From NCBI GenBank assembly GCA_030684405.1, contig JAUXYA010000031.1, positions 69,483 to 133,482 of the forward strand: a DNA stretch of 64,000 bases, in the 5' to 3' direction. Below are positions 1 through 7,833 of the stretch, piece by piece. Position 1 is the stretch's first letter; every line of letters starts with the position of its first letter. Both the position numbers and the translations under genes were made by a program. Source of the stretch: Burkholderiales bacterium (GTDB lineage Bacteria > Pseudomonadota > Gammaproteobacteria > Burkholderiales > SG8-41). A model generated the notes under the pieces. The model saw only the letters and a program-made list of their open reading frames with translations, ran no database searches and was not told the origin of the DNA.

Positions 1-27
1 GGGGAGAGGGAGTTTTATTTGTGCGCA

Positions 28-966
28 CTAAGTTTTTCGTTTCGCCCGCGGATGTGCCGCGTCGTAAATCTTCGCAAGATGCTGAAAATCCAATTGGGTA
101 TACACCTGCGTCGTCGAGATGCTGGCATGGCCCAGCATTTCCTGCACCGCGCGCAGGTCGCTGCTCGACTGCAACACATGCGAGGCAAAGGAATGGCGCA
201 GCATGTGCGGATGGACGCGGGCGGCAATGCCCTGCTGCTGCGCGCGGGCCCGCACGCAGGACTGCACTGTGCGCGGTCCCAGGCGCCGGCCCTTGAGATT
301 GACGAACAGCGCCTGAGCATCGGCCTGCGGCAGCGTCGCGCGCTGTGCGAGCCAAGCCTGCAGCGCCTGCACCGCATGACTGCCCACCGGCACGATACGC
401 GTCTTGCTGCCCTTGCCGGTGACCCGCACCGTAGCATCGGAGAAATTGACATCCTCCGGCGAGAGACCTGTCAGTTCCGACAGGCGCAGGCCTGAGGAAT
501 AGAACAGCTCGAGGATCGCGCGGTCGCGCACGACCAGCGCGTCATCAGACGCCAGCTCCATCAACTGCCGCGCCTCGTCCGGCGACAGCGCATGCGGCAG
601 GCGCTTCGCGCTTTTCGGCGCGCGGATGCCGATGCAGGGATTGTGCGCAGCGCCGTGGTCGCGCGCGAGGTAGTGGTAAAAACCGCGCCAGGCGGAGAGC
701 ATGCGCGCAAGGCTGCGGCCGTCGAGGCCACGACCGTGCAACTGCGCAATGCCGCGCCGGATGTCGTGCGCAGTCAGTTGCCCGGGCAGCCGGTCGGCAG
801 CGAAACGCAGCAGGGATTCGATGTCGCGCCGATAATTTTTGGCGGTATGCGCCGACAGCCGGCGTTCGTGGGTGAGGTGGCGGATGTAGCCGGCGAGCTG
901 TTCGGCGGAAGCCGGAAGTATCGGCGCAGCGGACGCTTCGGGAGATTTTCGCCCGCGGGCAGTCAC
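28..966 (-). CDS. xerC: Tyrosine recombinase XerC
   Basis: Site-specific recombinase that, with XerD, resolves chromosome dimers at dif. It has 312 residues, about family length. An N-terminal core-binding domain (roughly residues 20-105) precedes the catalytic domain (about 125-300). The active-site set is visible: Arg in SSGLRLSEL, Lys in TGKGSK, HxxR in HMLRHSF, His in LGHAS and the nucleophilic Tyr in TQVYTQ. The GTG start overlaps the stop of the DUF484 gene (GTGA), so the two are probably translationally coupled. It is the last gene of dapF-DUF484-xerC, a gene order known from Beta- and Gammaproteobacteria. By sequence alone it could be a XerD paralogue; the context favours XerC. Confidence 0.95.
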   Translation of the reverse strand: MTARGRKSPEASAAPILPASAEQLAGYIRHLTHERRLSAHTAKNYRRDIESLLRFAADRLPGQLTAHDIRRGIAQLHGRGLDGRSLARMLSAWRGFYHYLARDHGAAHNPCIGIRAPKSAKRLPHALSPDEARQLMELASDDALVVRDRAILELFYSSGLRLSELTGLSPEDVNFSDATVRVTGKGSKTRIVPVGSHAVQALQAWLAQRATLPQADAQALFVNLKGRRLGPRTVQSCVRARAQQQGIAARVHPHMLRHSFASHVLQSSSDLRAVQEMLGHASISTTQVYTQLDFQHLAKIYDAAHPRAKRKT

Positions 967-1601
967 GCCGGTTCCAACTGGCGCCGCAGGCAGGCGGAAA
1001 CGATTTCGCCGATGCGCGTCAGGTAGAGGGTGCCCATCTCGGGATAGAAACGCTGCGCATCCTCGCTCGCCAGCGCGAGCAGGCCGAAGGTGTCGGCGCC
1101 GCGCAAGGCGACGTAGGCGTACGATTTCAGCAGCGGCGCGGCTTCACCGAAAAACGCTGCGGTGTCAGCCATGGCCAGCGGACCACAGTGCGGGTGCCCC
1201 AGGCTGGCAGCAAAAACGCGCGTCGCCTCCGACACCGCATCGGCTGCACCCGGATGCCACAGCTTCAGAGCGACATGCGGTACCGCAAAATCTTCGCGCA
1301 GGTTGAAATCGACCGCGTGGCGCAGCGCGCCGAGGTCGCGTGCGCCGACCAGCGCCAGCACCAGGCGGTGCACCTTCTCGCCGATGATGTCGTTTTCCTC
1401 GCCGAACTGGATCATCTCAGAAAGCTTCCCTTCGAGCTGCTTGCCGCGTTCGCGCAGTGTCAGTATCTGCCGCTCACCGATGGAGATCGCGCGTCCGCCG
1501 TGGGGATGCGGAATGAACACGTCGGCGACAACTTCCGCGTATTGCTCGAAAAACTCCGGGTGTTCCTTCAGGTACGCGGCAACGTCGTCGGGCTTCATCA
1601 T
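963..1601 (-). CDS. DUF484 family protein
   Basis: A 212-residue protein of the DUF484 family, which is GAF-like and has no settled function. The N-terminus (MMKPDDVAAYLKEHPEFFEQ) carries the family signature; residues 30-75 look helical and may form a coiled coil, followed by a GAF-like alpha/beta region. Two ATG codons stand side by side at the start and the first is taken. It lies between dapF and xerC and overlaps xerC by 4 bases. A role linked to recombination or to the cell envelope is only suggested by this conserved position. Confidence 0.9.
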   Translation of the reverse strand: MMKPDDVAAYLKEHPEFFEQYAEVVADVFIPHPHGGRAISIGERQILTLRERGKQLEGKLSEMIQFGEENDIIGEKVHRLVLALVGARDLGALRHAVDFNLREDFAVPHVALKLWHPGAADAVSEATRVFAASLGHPHCGPLAMADTAAFFGEAAPLLKSYAYVALRGADTFGLLALASEDAQRFYPEMGTLYLTRIGEIVSACLRRQLEPA

Positions 1602-1628
1602 GTTCCTTGCGGTTCGTTCTGGATTTGT

Positions 1629-2465
1629 TCAGTCGGGCAGTTCGACGGTGCCGTCGAACACGGTCACCGCGGGCCCGGTCATCAGCACCGGTTGGCCTGC
1701 GCCGGACCATACTATAACGAGGTCGCCGCCGCGCGTCGAAACCGTAACCCGCGCATCAAGCAGGCCGCGTTCGATACCGGCCACTACTGCGGCACAGGCT
1801 CCCGTGCCGCAGGCCAGCGTTTCGCCGGCACCGCGCTCGTAAACGCGCAGGCGGATGTGACCACGATCAACGACCTGCATGAAGCCGGCATTGACACGTT
1901 GCGGAAACAGCGGATGGGCTTCGATCAGCGGGCCCTGTGTCGCCACCGGTGCTGAGTCAGCATCAGCAACGACTTGCACTGCATGCGGGTTTCCTATGGA
2001 TAAAGCATTGATTTTAATGATATTTTTATCTACGGCCAGATCATACAGCGGCAGCCGCGCCGGCACCGTGAACGGGATCTGCGCCGGCTCGAACCGGGGC
2101 ACACCCATGTTCACGGTGACTTCGCTATTCGCTTCCAGCCGCGGCTCGATGATGCCGGCGAGGGTACCAACGCGGATGACCTTCTTGTCCGTGAGCCCGC
2201 GCTGGTGCACATAACGCACGAAACAGCGCGCGCCGTTGCCGCACTGCTCCACCTCTCCGCCATCGGCGTTGAATATGCGGTAGTAAAAATCCGTGTCCGC
2301 GGAGCGCGCGGGTTCGACCATCAGCAGCTGGTCGCAGCCGACGCCGAAATGGCGGTCGGCGATGAAACGCAGCTGCGCCGGCGTCAGCACCACCGGCGAG
2401 CGCGTGGCATCAACAACGACGAAGTCGTTGCCGAGGCCCTGCATCTTGGTGAATGTCAGTTTCAT
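1629..2465 (-). CDS. dapF: Diaminopimelate epimerase DapF
   Basis: Converts LL- to meso-diaminopimelate for lysine and peptidoglycan synthesis in the cytoplasm. It has 278 residues, as in the family. The two catalytic cysteines are visible in QCGNGARC (first half) and ACGTGACAA (second half), in the pseudo-symmetric two-domain layout. The start is the ATG opening [15 protein letters not shown], which matches the conserved family N-terminus. An in-frame upstream extension of 11 codons has no family support and is left out. First gene of the dapF-DUF484-xerC unit. Confidence 0.96.
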   Translation of the reverse strand: MKLTFTKMQGLGNDFVVVDATRSPVVLTPAQLRFIADRHFGVGCDQLLMVEPARSADTDFYYRIFNADGGEVEQCGNGARCFVRYVHQRGLTDKKVIRVGTLAGIIEPRLEANSEVTVNMGVPRFEPAQIPFTVPARLPLYDLAVDKNIIKINALSIGNPHAVQVVADADSAPVATQGPLIEAHPLFPQRVNAGFMQVVDRGHIRLRVYERGAGETLACGTGACAAVVAGIERGLLDARVTVSTRGGDLVIVWSGAGQPVLMTGPAVTVFDGTVELPD

Positions 2466-2621
2466 GGGGTCATTCCCATCTGAACCCGTGTCATCCATCT
2501 GCCGAGCGCCGCCGAGACAAGGAGCCCGCGAGCACGCGACGAGACATTACCTCCATGTAAGGCGAGGAGCGGCGCAGCGGGCGACGCAGTATCGGCAAGC
2601 GCAGGCATGGAGGACATGTGT
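2466..2621. other. Intergenic stretch, possible dispersed repeat
   Basis: 156 bases between the CoA-binding gene and dapF with no supported gene. It contains short inverted words (ACCTCCATGT near 2547 and CATGGAGGACATGT near 2607) around a GC-rich core. This arrangement is reminiscent of intergenic repeats, but no second copy exists in this window to prove it. Confidence 0.3.
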
Positions 2622-3047
2622 TCAGCGGCACTGATCGCGGTAGTCGCGATATATACAGCGATCCATGACCACCGTCATGCCACCGGCTTGCGCGCGCAAC
2701 GCCGCCGGTTCGTTGACGATGCCTTCCTGGATCCAGATCGCCTTCAGCCCCAGCGCCAGACATTCGTCGACCACGCCGTCAATGAACTCGGTGCTGCGGA
2801 AGACGTCGACGAGGTCGATCGGCTCCGGGATGTCCTTCAGCGCCGGATAAACCTTCTCGCCGAGAATTTCGGTTGCCGCAGGATGCACCGGGATCACGCG
2901 GAAACCGAATTCCTGCATCGATTTCGATACGCCGTAACTCGGCCGCGAGGCATTCGGCGACAGGCCGACCACGGCAATGGTTTTTACTTTTTTCAGCAGC
3001 GCGCAGCGCGCCTGCGCATCGGGATTCTCGAACATGTTCAGACTCAT
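2622..3047 (-). CDS. CoA-binding domain protein (YccU-like)
   Basis: A 141-residue single-domain protein of the CoA-binding (succinyl-CoA synthetase alpha N-domain) fold. The Rossmann-type nucleotide loop is in [20 protein letters not shown] (about residues 23-42), followed by the typical GFRVIPVHP strand and the [12 protein letters not shown] segment. Such stand-alone proteins bind CoA or a related nucleotide, and their cellular job is unsettled. The start overlaps the stop of the GNAT gene upstream by 4 bases (ATGA), so the two are probably co-translated. Confidence 0.9.
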   Translation of the reverse strand: MSLNMFENPDAQARCALLKKVKTIAVVGLSPNASRPSYGVSKSMQEFGFRVIPVHPAATEILGEKVYPALKDIPEPIDLVDVFRSTEFIDGVVDECLALGLKAIWIQEGIVNEPAALRAQAGGMTVVMDRCIYRDYRDQCR

Positions 3048-3553
3048 TTCAGGTTCAGTTCTTTCGCCATCAGGTAATCGTCCATCACGAATCCGCCGCC
3101 GATATCCTTCACCACCGCCTCACGCACGGCAAAACCGTGTTTGCGGTAGGCGGCAATCGCCTTCGTGTTGCCGCGATTCACCGCCAGCACAAGCTCACGG
3201 CAACCCTCGTGCCGCGCCAGTATTTCCGCCTGTGCGATCAGCCGCCCGCCGCAACCGCGGCGCTGCAGGTCGGGCCGCACGTAGAGCTTGTCGATCTTCA
3301 GCGCGGCATCGCCTTCCTTCTGCAGTGTCATGTAGGCCACGATTTCGCCATCCATGCGCAGCACGAACCACCACACACCGGTTTGCGCCAGCTCCTCGCG
3401 GATCACCGCCGGATCGTAGCGTTGTGCCAGCATGTATTCTATCTGCGCGGTGCTGATGATGCCCGGATAATGCGCATGCCAGATCGCGCGTGCCAGCGCG
3501 GCAACCGCTTCGACATCGGCTGCGGCCAGCGGCTCTATGCCGTCCCTTATCAA
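3044..3553 (-). CDS. GNAT family N-acetyltransferase
   Basis: An acetyltransferase of the GNAT fold. The acetyl-CoA loop is visible as [16 protein letters not shown], preceded by the strand LYVRP and followed by the strand [13 protein letters not shown] and YRKHGF. The substrate cannot be told. The start is uncertain. The frame stays open to 3655, but the codons beyond about 3610 are encoded by an intergenic inverted repeat, and the family usually begins a few residues before [17 protein letters not shown] therefore choose the TTG at 3553, giving 169 residues. It is coupled to the CoA-binding gene by a 4-base overlap. Confidence 0.8.
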   Translation of the reverse strand: MIRDGIEPLAAADVEAVAALARAIWHAHYPGIISTAQIEYMLAQRYDPAVIREELAQTGVWWFVLRMDGEIVAYMTLQKEGDAALKIDKLYVRPDLQRRGCGGRLIAQAEILARHEGCRELVLAVNRGNTKAIAAYRKHGFAVREAVVKDIGGGFVMDDYLMAKELNLK

Positions 3554-3612
3554 CTCGGAATGCCTGACAAAATAATTTTCCGCCCTACCGTCAAGGTGTG
3601 CATTACGGGGCT

Positions 3613-3707
3613 GTAGCCCAATGTAACGAAGTGGAATCCGGGTCAGTCGTCGCAATGAGCCGCTGTGTTCCCGGACTCCGGCCTGCGGCCTCCCTCCGGG
3701 CTACGGG
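3613..3707. repeat. Inverted pair of GTAGCCC...GGAATCCGGG-type intergenic repeats
   Basis: The left copy (3613-3642) runs from GTAGCCC to GGAATCCGGG. The right copy (3670-3707) is inverted, from CCCGGACTCC to GGGCTACGGG. The words match a very common class of proteobacterial intergenic palindromes (TAGCCCGG...GGAATCCGGG). The left copy runs into the open 5' extension of the GNAT frame, which argues that this extension is not coding. Confidence 0.6.
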
Positions 3708-3741
3708 TATGGCGCACAAAGAGTCATTTTGTTAGGCATTC

Positions 3742-4608
3742 TTAGTAATAACGCGCCTCGCCCGGGGGCCGCGTCTTGAAACGCTTGTGCAGCCAGTAAT
3801 ACTGCGCCGGCATCTCGCGCACCCGGTCCTCAATGAAGGCGTTCATGCGCCGCGTGTCGGCGGCAAGATCGCCACTGGGGAAATTCTCCCAGGCCGGATG
3901 GAAACGCAGCACATAACCTGCGCTGCCCGGCAGCTGAGTGGTCACTGCCGGCACGACTACGGCGCCGGTCAGCTCGGCGATGCGCGCGAGTCCGGTGATG
4001 GTCGCCGCCGGCACACCGAAGAACGGTACAAAAATCGAATCACGTTCGCCGAAGTCCATGTCGGGCAGGTAATAAAAAGGCAGCCCGGCCTTGATCGCCT
4101 TCGCCACCGGCCGGATGCCGTCCTGGCGCGAGTAGAGTTCGGTCGGTCCCAGTCGCGTGCGCCCGTGCAGCAACACGGCATCGAAGGCCGCGTTCTTCTG
4201 CTTGCTGTACACCGACACCAGCGGACACTCCGCGGTCAAACGGATACCGCCCATATCGAGGCCGACAAAATGCGGCGCCAGCCAAATTACCGGCCGGTCG
4301 CGCACTGCGCGCCAGTGCTCGAGACCTTCGACGCGCACCAGCTTCAGCACACGCTCGCGGCTGCCCCACCACAGGATGCCGTGCTCGAGCAGACTGCGCG
4401 CAAAGGCGGCGAAATGTTCGCGCGCGAGTTCGCGGCGCTTGCGATCTCCCAGATCCGGAAAACACAGCTCGAGATTGGTCATCACCACACGCCGCCGTTC
4501 CGCAGCCAGCGCATGCAGCAGCAGCCCGGCCGCGCGGCCCAGCGGCGCCAGCAGCGACAGCGGCAGCCAGTGCAGCAGCCAGATCAGGGCGAGGCCGAGA
4601 CGAGTCAT
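3742..4608 (-). CDS. LpxL/HtrB-family acyltransferase (first copy)
   Basis: A 288-residue inner-membrane acyltransferase of the LpxL/LpxM family, which transfers acyl chains from acyl-ACP to lipid A precursors. An N-terminal hydrophobic anchor (LGLALIWLLHWLPLSLLAPL) is followed by the catalytic HX4D-type motif in APHFVGLDMGG. PDMDFGERDSIFVPFFG holds the conserved PDxdfG/PFFG region, and the C-terminus ends PAQYYWLHKRFKTRPPGE as in the family. The ATG opening MTRLGLAL is chosen because the upstream TTG extension is encoded partly by a 7-bp repeat element. It lies directly downstream of a second member; lauroyl versus myristoyl specificity cannot be told. Confidence 0.9.
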   Translation of the reverse strand: MTRLGLALIWLLHWLPLSLLAPLGRAAGLLLHALAAERRRVVMTNLELCFPDLGDRKRRELAREHFAAFARSLLEHGILWWGSRERVLKLVRVEGLEHWRAVRDRPVIWLAPHFVGLDMGGIRLTAECPLVSVYSKQKNAAFDAVLLHGRTRLGPTELYSRQDGIRPVAKAIKAGLPFYYLPDMDFGERDSIFVPFFGVPAATITGLARIAELTGAVVVPAVTTQLPGSAGYVLRFHPAWENFPSGDLAADTRRMNAFIEDRVREMPAQYYWLHKRFKTRPPGEARYY

Positions 4609-4627
4609 GGAAGCAGGCAACGCATCA

Positions 4628-4715
4628 TGCAAAATGCAGAATGAAAAATGAAAACCCGATCCCCGATGCGCCGGCTATTCTTCATTTTGCACTCTGCGCT
4701 TTGCACTTTGCACTG
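4628..4715. repeat. 7-bp-repeat palindrome, locus A
   Basis: The left arm (4628-4655) is four in-register 7-mers: TGCAAAA, TGCAGAA, TGAAAAA, TGAAAAC. The right arm (4681-4715) is the inverse: TTCATTT, then TGCACTC, TGCGCTT, TGCACTT, TGCACTG. A 25-base spacer separates them. The arms are imperfect reverse complements. The right arm is translated as the last residues of the acyltransferase at 4675-5541. It is closely related in sequence to the element at 48345-48441. Confidence 0.8.
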
Positions 4716-5541
4716 AGGCGCCGGCAGGCGCCTTGTAGCGGTTATAACCCCACAGATACTGCGCAGGGCAGCGCCGGATCACGTCCTCCACTGCGCGATT
4801 CAGCGCCGCGGGTGGCAGCGGCACCGGCACACGCTGCAGCTGCAGGTGGTAGCCCTTGCCCCCCGGCAGGCGCTCGGCGAAAGCCATCACCACCGCGGCG
4901 CCGGTGGACTCCTGCAGGCGGGTTACCAGCGTCATCGTGTACGCGGTGCGACCGAAAAAATCCGCCCATTCGCCCTCGCCGACGCCCGGCGCCTGATCGG
5001 GCAGCACGCCGATCGCCTCGCCACGGCGCAGCGCCTTGTAGAGCAGGCGCACGCCCTGCAGGTTTGCTGGCGCCAGCCGTGCCTGCGCGCGGGCACGGCC
5101 TGCCCGCATCAGCGGCTCGAGCGCCGCGCGCTTCGGCGGGCGGTAGAGCACGGTCAGCGGCAGCCGCCGCGCGCCATAAAGGGCGGCAATCTCGAAACAG
5201 CCGAGATGCGGCGTCAGGAAAATGAGACCCCGGCCTTTGCGCTGCGCCGCTTCGACCACGCTCCAGTCGTCGCAGCGCACGATGGCGTCGATCTCGTCGT
5301 CGCGGCCGAACCAGACCCGGCACAGCTCGGTGATGCCCTTGCCAGCCTCGGCCACGGCCGCGTGCAGCGTGCGCCGGAACGAGGACTCGTCCGCGCACAG
5401 GCCGCTCGCACGGAGGTTCTCGCGCAGCCGCCGGCGGTACGTCGGTGACAGCGCATAGACCAGCCAGCCCAGACCAGAGCCAAAAAAATGCAGTCCGGCC
5501 AAAGGCATACGCGCGCAGCACCGCATCAGCTTCAGCACCAT
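4675..5541 (-). CDS. LpxL/HtrB-family acyltransferase (second copy)
   Basis: A 288-residue member of the same lipid A acyltransferase family as its downstream neighbour. It shows a hydrophobic N-terminus (LAGLHFFGSGLGWLVYAL), the catalytic region LTPHLGCFEIAALYG, the PDQAPGVGEGEWADFFG segment and the family end QYLWGYNRYKAP. The last 13 residues (SVQSAKRRVQNEE) are encoded by the right arm of a 7-bp-repeat palindrome, so the native C-terminus appears to have been replaced or extended by an insertion. Divergent from metK. The two copies probably add secondary acyl chains at different positions; which does which is not visible. Confidence 0.9.
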   Translation of the reverse strand: MVLKLMRCCARMPLAGLHFFGSGLGWLVYALSPTYRRRLRENLRASGLCADESSFRRTLHAAVAEAGKGITELCRVWFGRDDEIDAIVRCDDWSVVEAAQRKGRGLIFLTPHLGCFEIAALYGARRLPLTVLYRPPKRAALEPLMRAGRARAQARLAPANLQGVRLLYKALRRGEAIGVLPDQAPGVGEGEWADFFGRTAYTMTLVTRLQESTGAAVVMAFAERLPGGKGYHLQLQRVPVPLPPAALNRAVEDVIRRCPAQYLWGYNRYKAPAGASVQSAKRRVQNEE

Positions 5542-5561
5542 CGTTGCCAGAGGGAATTCCG

Positions 5562-5590
5562 TTAAGAAATCGGGGGTTATATGCTATTCT
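5562..5590 (+). promoter_or_regulatory. Candidate sigma-70 promoter of metK
   Basis: TTAAGA at 5562-5567 and TATTCT at 5585-5590 are separated by 17 bases, about 80 bases before the metK ATG. Each hexamer is an imperfect match to the consensus. No SAM riboswitch was recognised in the leader. Confidence 0.4.
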
Positions 5591-5667
5591 AGCGGCCTTT
5601 TTGCCGGGCCCTGCAGCGAATTGTCCGGTATCCATCAACCTTCAACGTGATCGAACCGTCCAAGCCC

Positions 5668-6834
5668 ATGAGCAATTTCCTGTTCACTTCCGAGTCGGTG
5701 TCCGAAGGACATCCCGACAAGATCGCCGACCAGATTTCCGACGCCATCCTCGACGCCATCCTGGCGGCCGACAAGAACGGCCGCGTCGCCGCCGAAACCA
5801 TGACCCACACCGGCCTTGTCGTCCTCGCCGGCCAGGTAACCACCGATGCGCGCGTCGATTACGCCAAGGTCGCACGCCAGGTAATCAAGCAGATCGGTTA
5901 CAACGACTCCGAAATCGGTTTTGACTACAAGAGCTGCGCCGTGATGGTGTGTTACGACCAGCAGTCACCGGACATCGCGCAGGGCGTGGACGAAGGCAAG
6001 GGCCTCGACCTCGACCAGGGCGCCGGCGATCAGGGCCTGATGTTCGGCTTCGCCTGCGATGAGACCCCGCAACTGATGCCGATGCCGATCTATTACTCGC
6101 ACCGCCTGATGGAGCGCCACGCCGAGCTGCGCCGCGACGGCCGCCTGCCTTGGGCACGTCCCGATGCTAAGTCGCAGGTATCCGTGCGCTACGTCGACGG
6201 CAAGCCGCACCACATTGACACGGTAGTCATTTCCACGCAGCACCGCGAAGACATCGGCCACAAGGAACTGTCGGACGCGATCATCGAGCAGGTTTGCAAG
6301 CCCGTGCTGCCGAAGAACATGATCACCAAGGACACCAAGTACCTGATCAATCCGACCGGGCGCTTTGTCATTGGCGGCCCGCAGGGCGACACTGGCTTGA
6401 CCGGGCGCAAGATCATCGTCGACACCTACGGCGGCTATTCCCGCCATGGTGGCGGCGCGTTCTCCGGCAAGGATCCGTCCAAGGTCGACCGTTCGGCCGC
6501 CTACGCCGCGCGTCATGTCGCGAAAAACATCGTCGCCGCGGGACTGGCCACCAAGTGCGAAATCCAGGTCGCCTATGCCATCGGCGTCGCGCGCCCGGTC
6601 AGCGTGCTGGTCGACACCTTCGGCACCGGCAAGATCGCCGATGAAAAAATCGCCGTGCTGGTCGAGAAGCATTTCGACCTGCGGCCGAAAGGCATCATCC
6701 AGGCGCTTGACCTGCTGCGCCCGATCTACACCAAGACCGCCGCGCACGGCCACTTCGGTCGCGACGAGCCGGAGTTCACCTGGGAACACACCGACAAGGC
6801 CGCTGCACTGAAGGCCGACGCCGGCATCAAATAA
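5668..6834 (+). CDS. metK: S-adenosylmethionine synthetase MetK
   Basis: Makes S-adenosylmethionine from methionine and ATP in the cytoplasm. It has 388 residues, near the usual 380-390. Visible signatures are [12 protein letters not shown] at the N-terminus, [12 protein letters not shown] and the glycine-rich [16 protein letters not shown], plus the cation and ATP sites expected of the three-domain fold. The ATG giving [18 protein letters not shown] is chosen. A GTG 7 codons upstream is in frame but adds residues not seen in the family. It starts the SAM-cycle block with ahcY and metF and is followed by a strong terminator. Confidence 0.97.
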   Translation: MSNFLFTSESVSEGHPDKIADQISDAILDAILAADKNGRVAAETMTHTGLVVLAGQVTTDARVDYAKVARQVIKQIGYNDSEIGFDYKSCAVMVCYDQQSPDIAQGVDEGKGLDLDQGAGDQGLMFGFACDETPQLMPMPIYYSHRLMERHAELRRDGRLPWARPDAKSQVSVRYVDGKPHHIDTVVISTQHREDIGHKELSDAIIEQVCKPVLPKNMITKDTKYLINPTGRFVIGGPQGDTGLTGRKIIVDTYGGYSRHGGGAFSGKDPSKVDRSAAYAARHVAKNIVAAGLATKCEIQVAYAIGVARPVSVLVDTFGTGKIADEKIAVLVEKHFDLRPKGIIQALDLLRPIYTKTAAHGHFGRDEPEFTWEHTDKAAALKADAGIK

Positions 6835-6850
6835 GTCTCAGCGCTGCATC

Positions 6851-6878
6851 AAAAACGCCGGCACATGCCGGCGTTTTT
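6851..6878. terminator. Bidirectional intrinsic terminator after metK
   Basis: Perfect inverted repeat with arms AAAAACGCCGGCA and TGCCGGCGTTTTT. It has an A-run on one side and a T-run on the other, so it can serve both metK (plus) and the convergent membrane-protein gene (minus). Confidence 0.9.
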
Positions 6879-6887
6879 GTTTGCGCT

Positions 6888-7535
6888 TCAGGCCGGGCGC
6901 CGACGCAAACGCTCGCGCACCCCGGCAAAGGTCAGCGCCGCGACCACCGCCGACAGCAGAAAGTAATAGACGGGATAGACACTCTGCGCAAACGCCTGGG
7001 TGCCGGTCCCGCTCAGCACCGCGCCGAACATCGCCAGATAGGCCGCGCACCAGACGAACCACGGGCCGGGTGTTTCGTGGCCGTGGCGCAGCGTGGATTT
7101 CCAGATCGGAATGAAGCTGACGATCGAGGTGGTCACCGCCAGCGTGTTCGCCCAGACCGCGCCGCCGGTCGCGGCATACAGCACCCAGGCACCAAGGTCG
7201 AAACCGACGGCGAGGTAGTCCGTCCCGCGCGCGGGCTGATAGACGACTTCGCGCGAACCCGCGGCACGCTTCGCAAACTGCAGCACCACCGTCAGCGCAA
7301 ATATCGCGCAGCAGCCGAGAAAGCAGGCCAAAGGCAGCGCCGAAGTCGCCCAGTGGCTGTCGATCGCATCGAAAGTGCGGTACTCGACCCAGGCCCCGAT
7401 CAGCCACATGAACCAGCTCGCAGCGTTGGGCCGCGTGCGCCCGCGCAGTATGCCCACTGCATACCAGGCATAGCCGGCCAGGTGCAGCAGCAGAGCCAGT
7501 GCACCGAACAGTGCAGCCAGAGTCATCGTCGCCAT
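6888..7535 (-). CDS. Multi-pass membrane protein of unknown function
   Basis: A 215-residue integral membrane protein with about seven hydrophobic segments, the first being LAALFGALALLLHLAGYAWY. Segments such as NAASWFMWLIGAWVEYRTF and ETPGPWFVWCAAYLAMFG recall the proline/tryptophan-rich helix starts of PQ-loop-like small transporters, but the PQ motif itself is not present and I do not assign a family. It lies between metK and ahcY on the opposite strand. Any role in methionine or SAM metabolism would be guesswork. Confidence 0.75.
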   Translation of the reverse strand: MATMTLAALFGALALLLHLAGYAWYAVGILRGRTRPNAASWFMWLIGAWVEYRTFDAIDSHWATSALPLACFLGCCAIFALTVVLQFAKRAAGSREVVYQPARGTDYLAVGFDLGAWVLYAATGGAVWANTLAVTTSIVSFIPIWKSTLRHGHETPGPWFVWCAAYLAMFGAVLSGTGTQAFAQSVYPVYYFLLSAVVAALTFAGVRERLRRRPA

Positions 7536-7605
7536 TTATAAAATCATTTTAAACAAATACTTATGAAGCGTCTTAGGGCAAGCCGACGCCTCGCAGCGCA
7601 TCAGC

Positions 7606-7611
7606 TATAAT
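7606..7611 (+). promoter_or_regulatory. -10 box of the ahcY promoter
   Basis: A perfect TATAAT lies 7 bases before G7619, the first base of the first SAH aptamer, so transcription should begin at the aptamer itself. The -35 region is weak (CCGACG near 7583). Confidence 0.65.
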
Positions 7612-7618
7612 CCGCCCC

Positions 7619-7690
7619 GCTGAGGAGCGTTGCGACCGGCGGGTTTTCAAACCCTGTGCCGGCCAGGCTCAGCAAGAATCAACGGCGCTC
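7619..7690 (+). promoter_or_regulatory. SAH riboswitch aptamer 1 (ahcY leader)
   Basis: Matches the SAH riboswitch fold known upstream of ahcY in Beta- and Gammaproteobacteria. P1 is GCTGAG (7619-7624) with CTCAGC (7668-7673). The P2 base is CCGGC (7636-7640) with GCCGG (7658-7662). The conserved GCCAGGCTC and AACGGCGC words are present. The pseudoknot pairs GAGCG (7625-7629) with CGCTC (7686-7690). SAH binding is expected to raise expression of the hydrolase that removes SAH. It is followed by an overlapping terminator and a second aptamer. Confidence 0.88.
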
Positions 7691-7718
7691 GCACCGGCAA
7701 CGGTGCGAGCGCTTTTTT
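7685..7718 (+). terminator. Intrinsic terminator sharing a strand with aptamer 1
   Basis: A 12-bp perfect stem (7685-7696 with 7701-7712) with a GCAA loop and a TTTTTT tail, 121 bases before the ahcY ATG. Its 5' arm contains the CGCTC strand needed for the aptamer 1 pseudoknot. Aptamer folding and terminator folding should therefore be mutually exclusive. Confidence 0.88.
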
Positions 7719-7741
7719 ATTGCAGTTCTTGAATGCATGCC

Positions 7742-7811
7742 CCCGAGGGGCGCTGCGACCGGCGGGAACCCCGCCGGCCAGGCTCGGGCGGCAGTGCTGG
7801 AAACGGCGCCC
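7742..7811 (+). promoter_or_regulatory. SAH riboswitch aptamer 2 (ahcY leader)
   Basis: A second complete copy of the same fold. P1 is CCCGAG (7742-7747) with CTCGGG (7783-7788). P2 is CCGGCGGG (7759-7766) with CCCGCCGG (7770-7777). The GCCAGGCTC and AACGGCGC words are present. The pseudoknot pairs GGGCGC (7748-7753) with GCGCCC (7806-7811). It ends 12 bases before the AGGAG ribosome-binding site (7823-7827) of ahcY and has no terminator of its own, so it may act on translation. Confidence 0.88.
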
Positions 7812-7833
7812 GCCAACCATCCAGGAGTTTTAC

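Noticed and set aside
4628-4715. Short regular repeats as a CRISPR array
   Set aside because: The repeats are 7-mers without unique spacers, arranged as inverted arms, and no cas gene is in the window.
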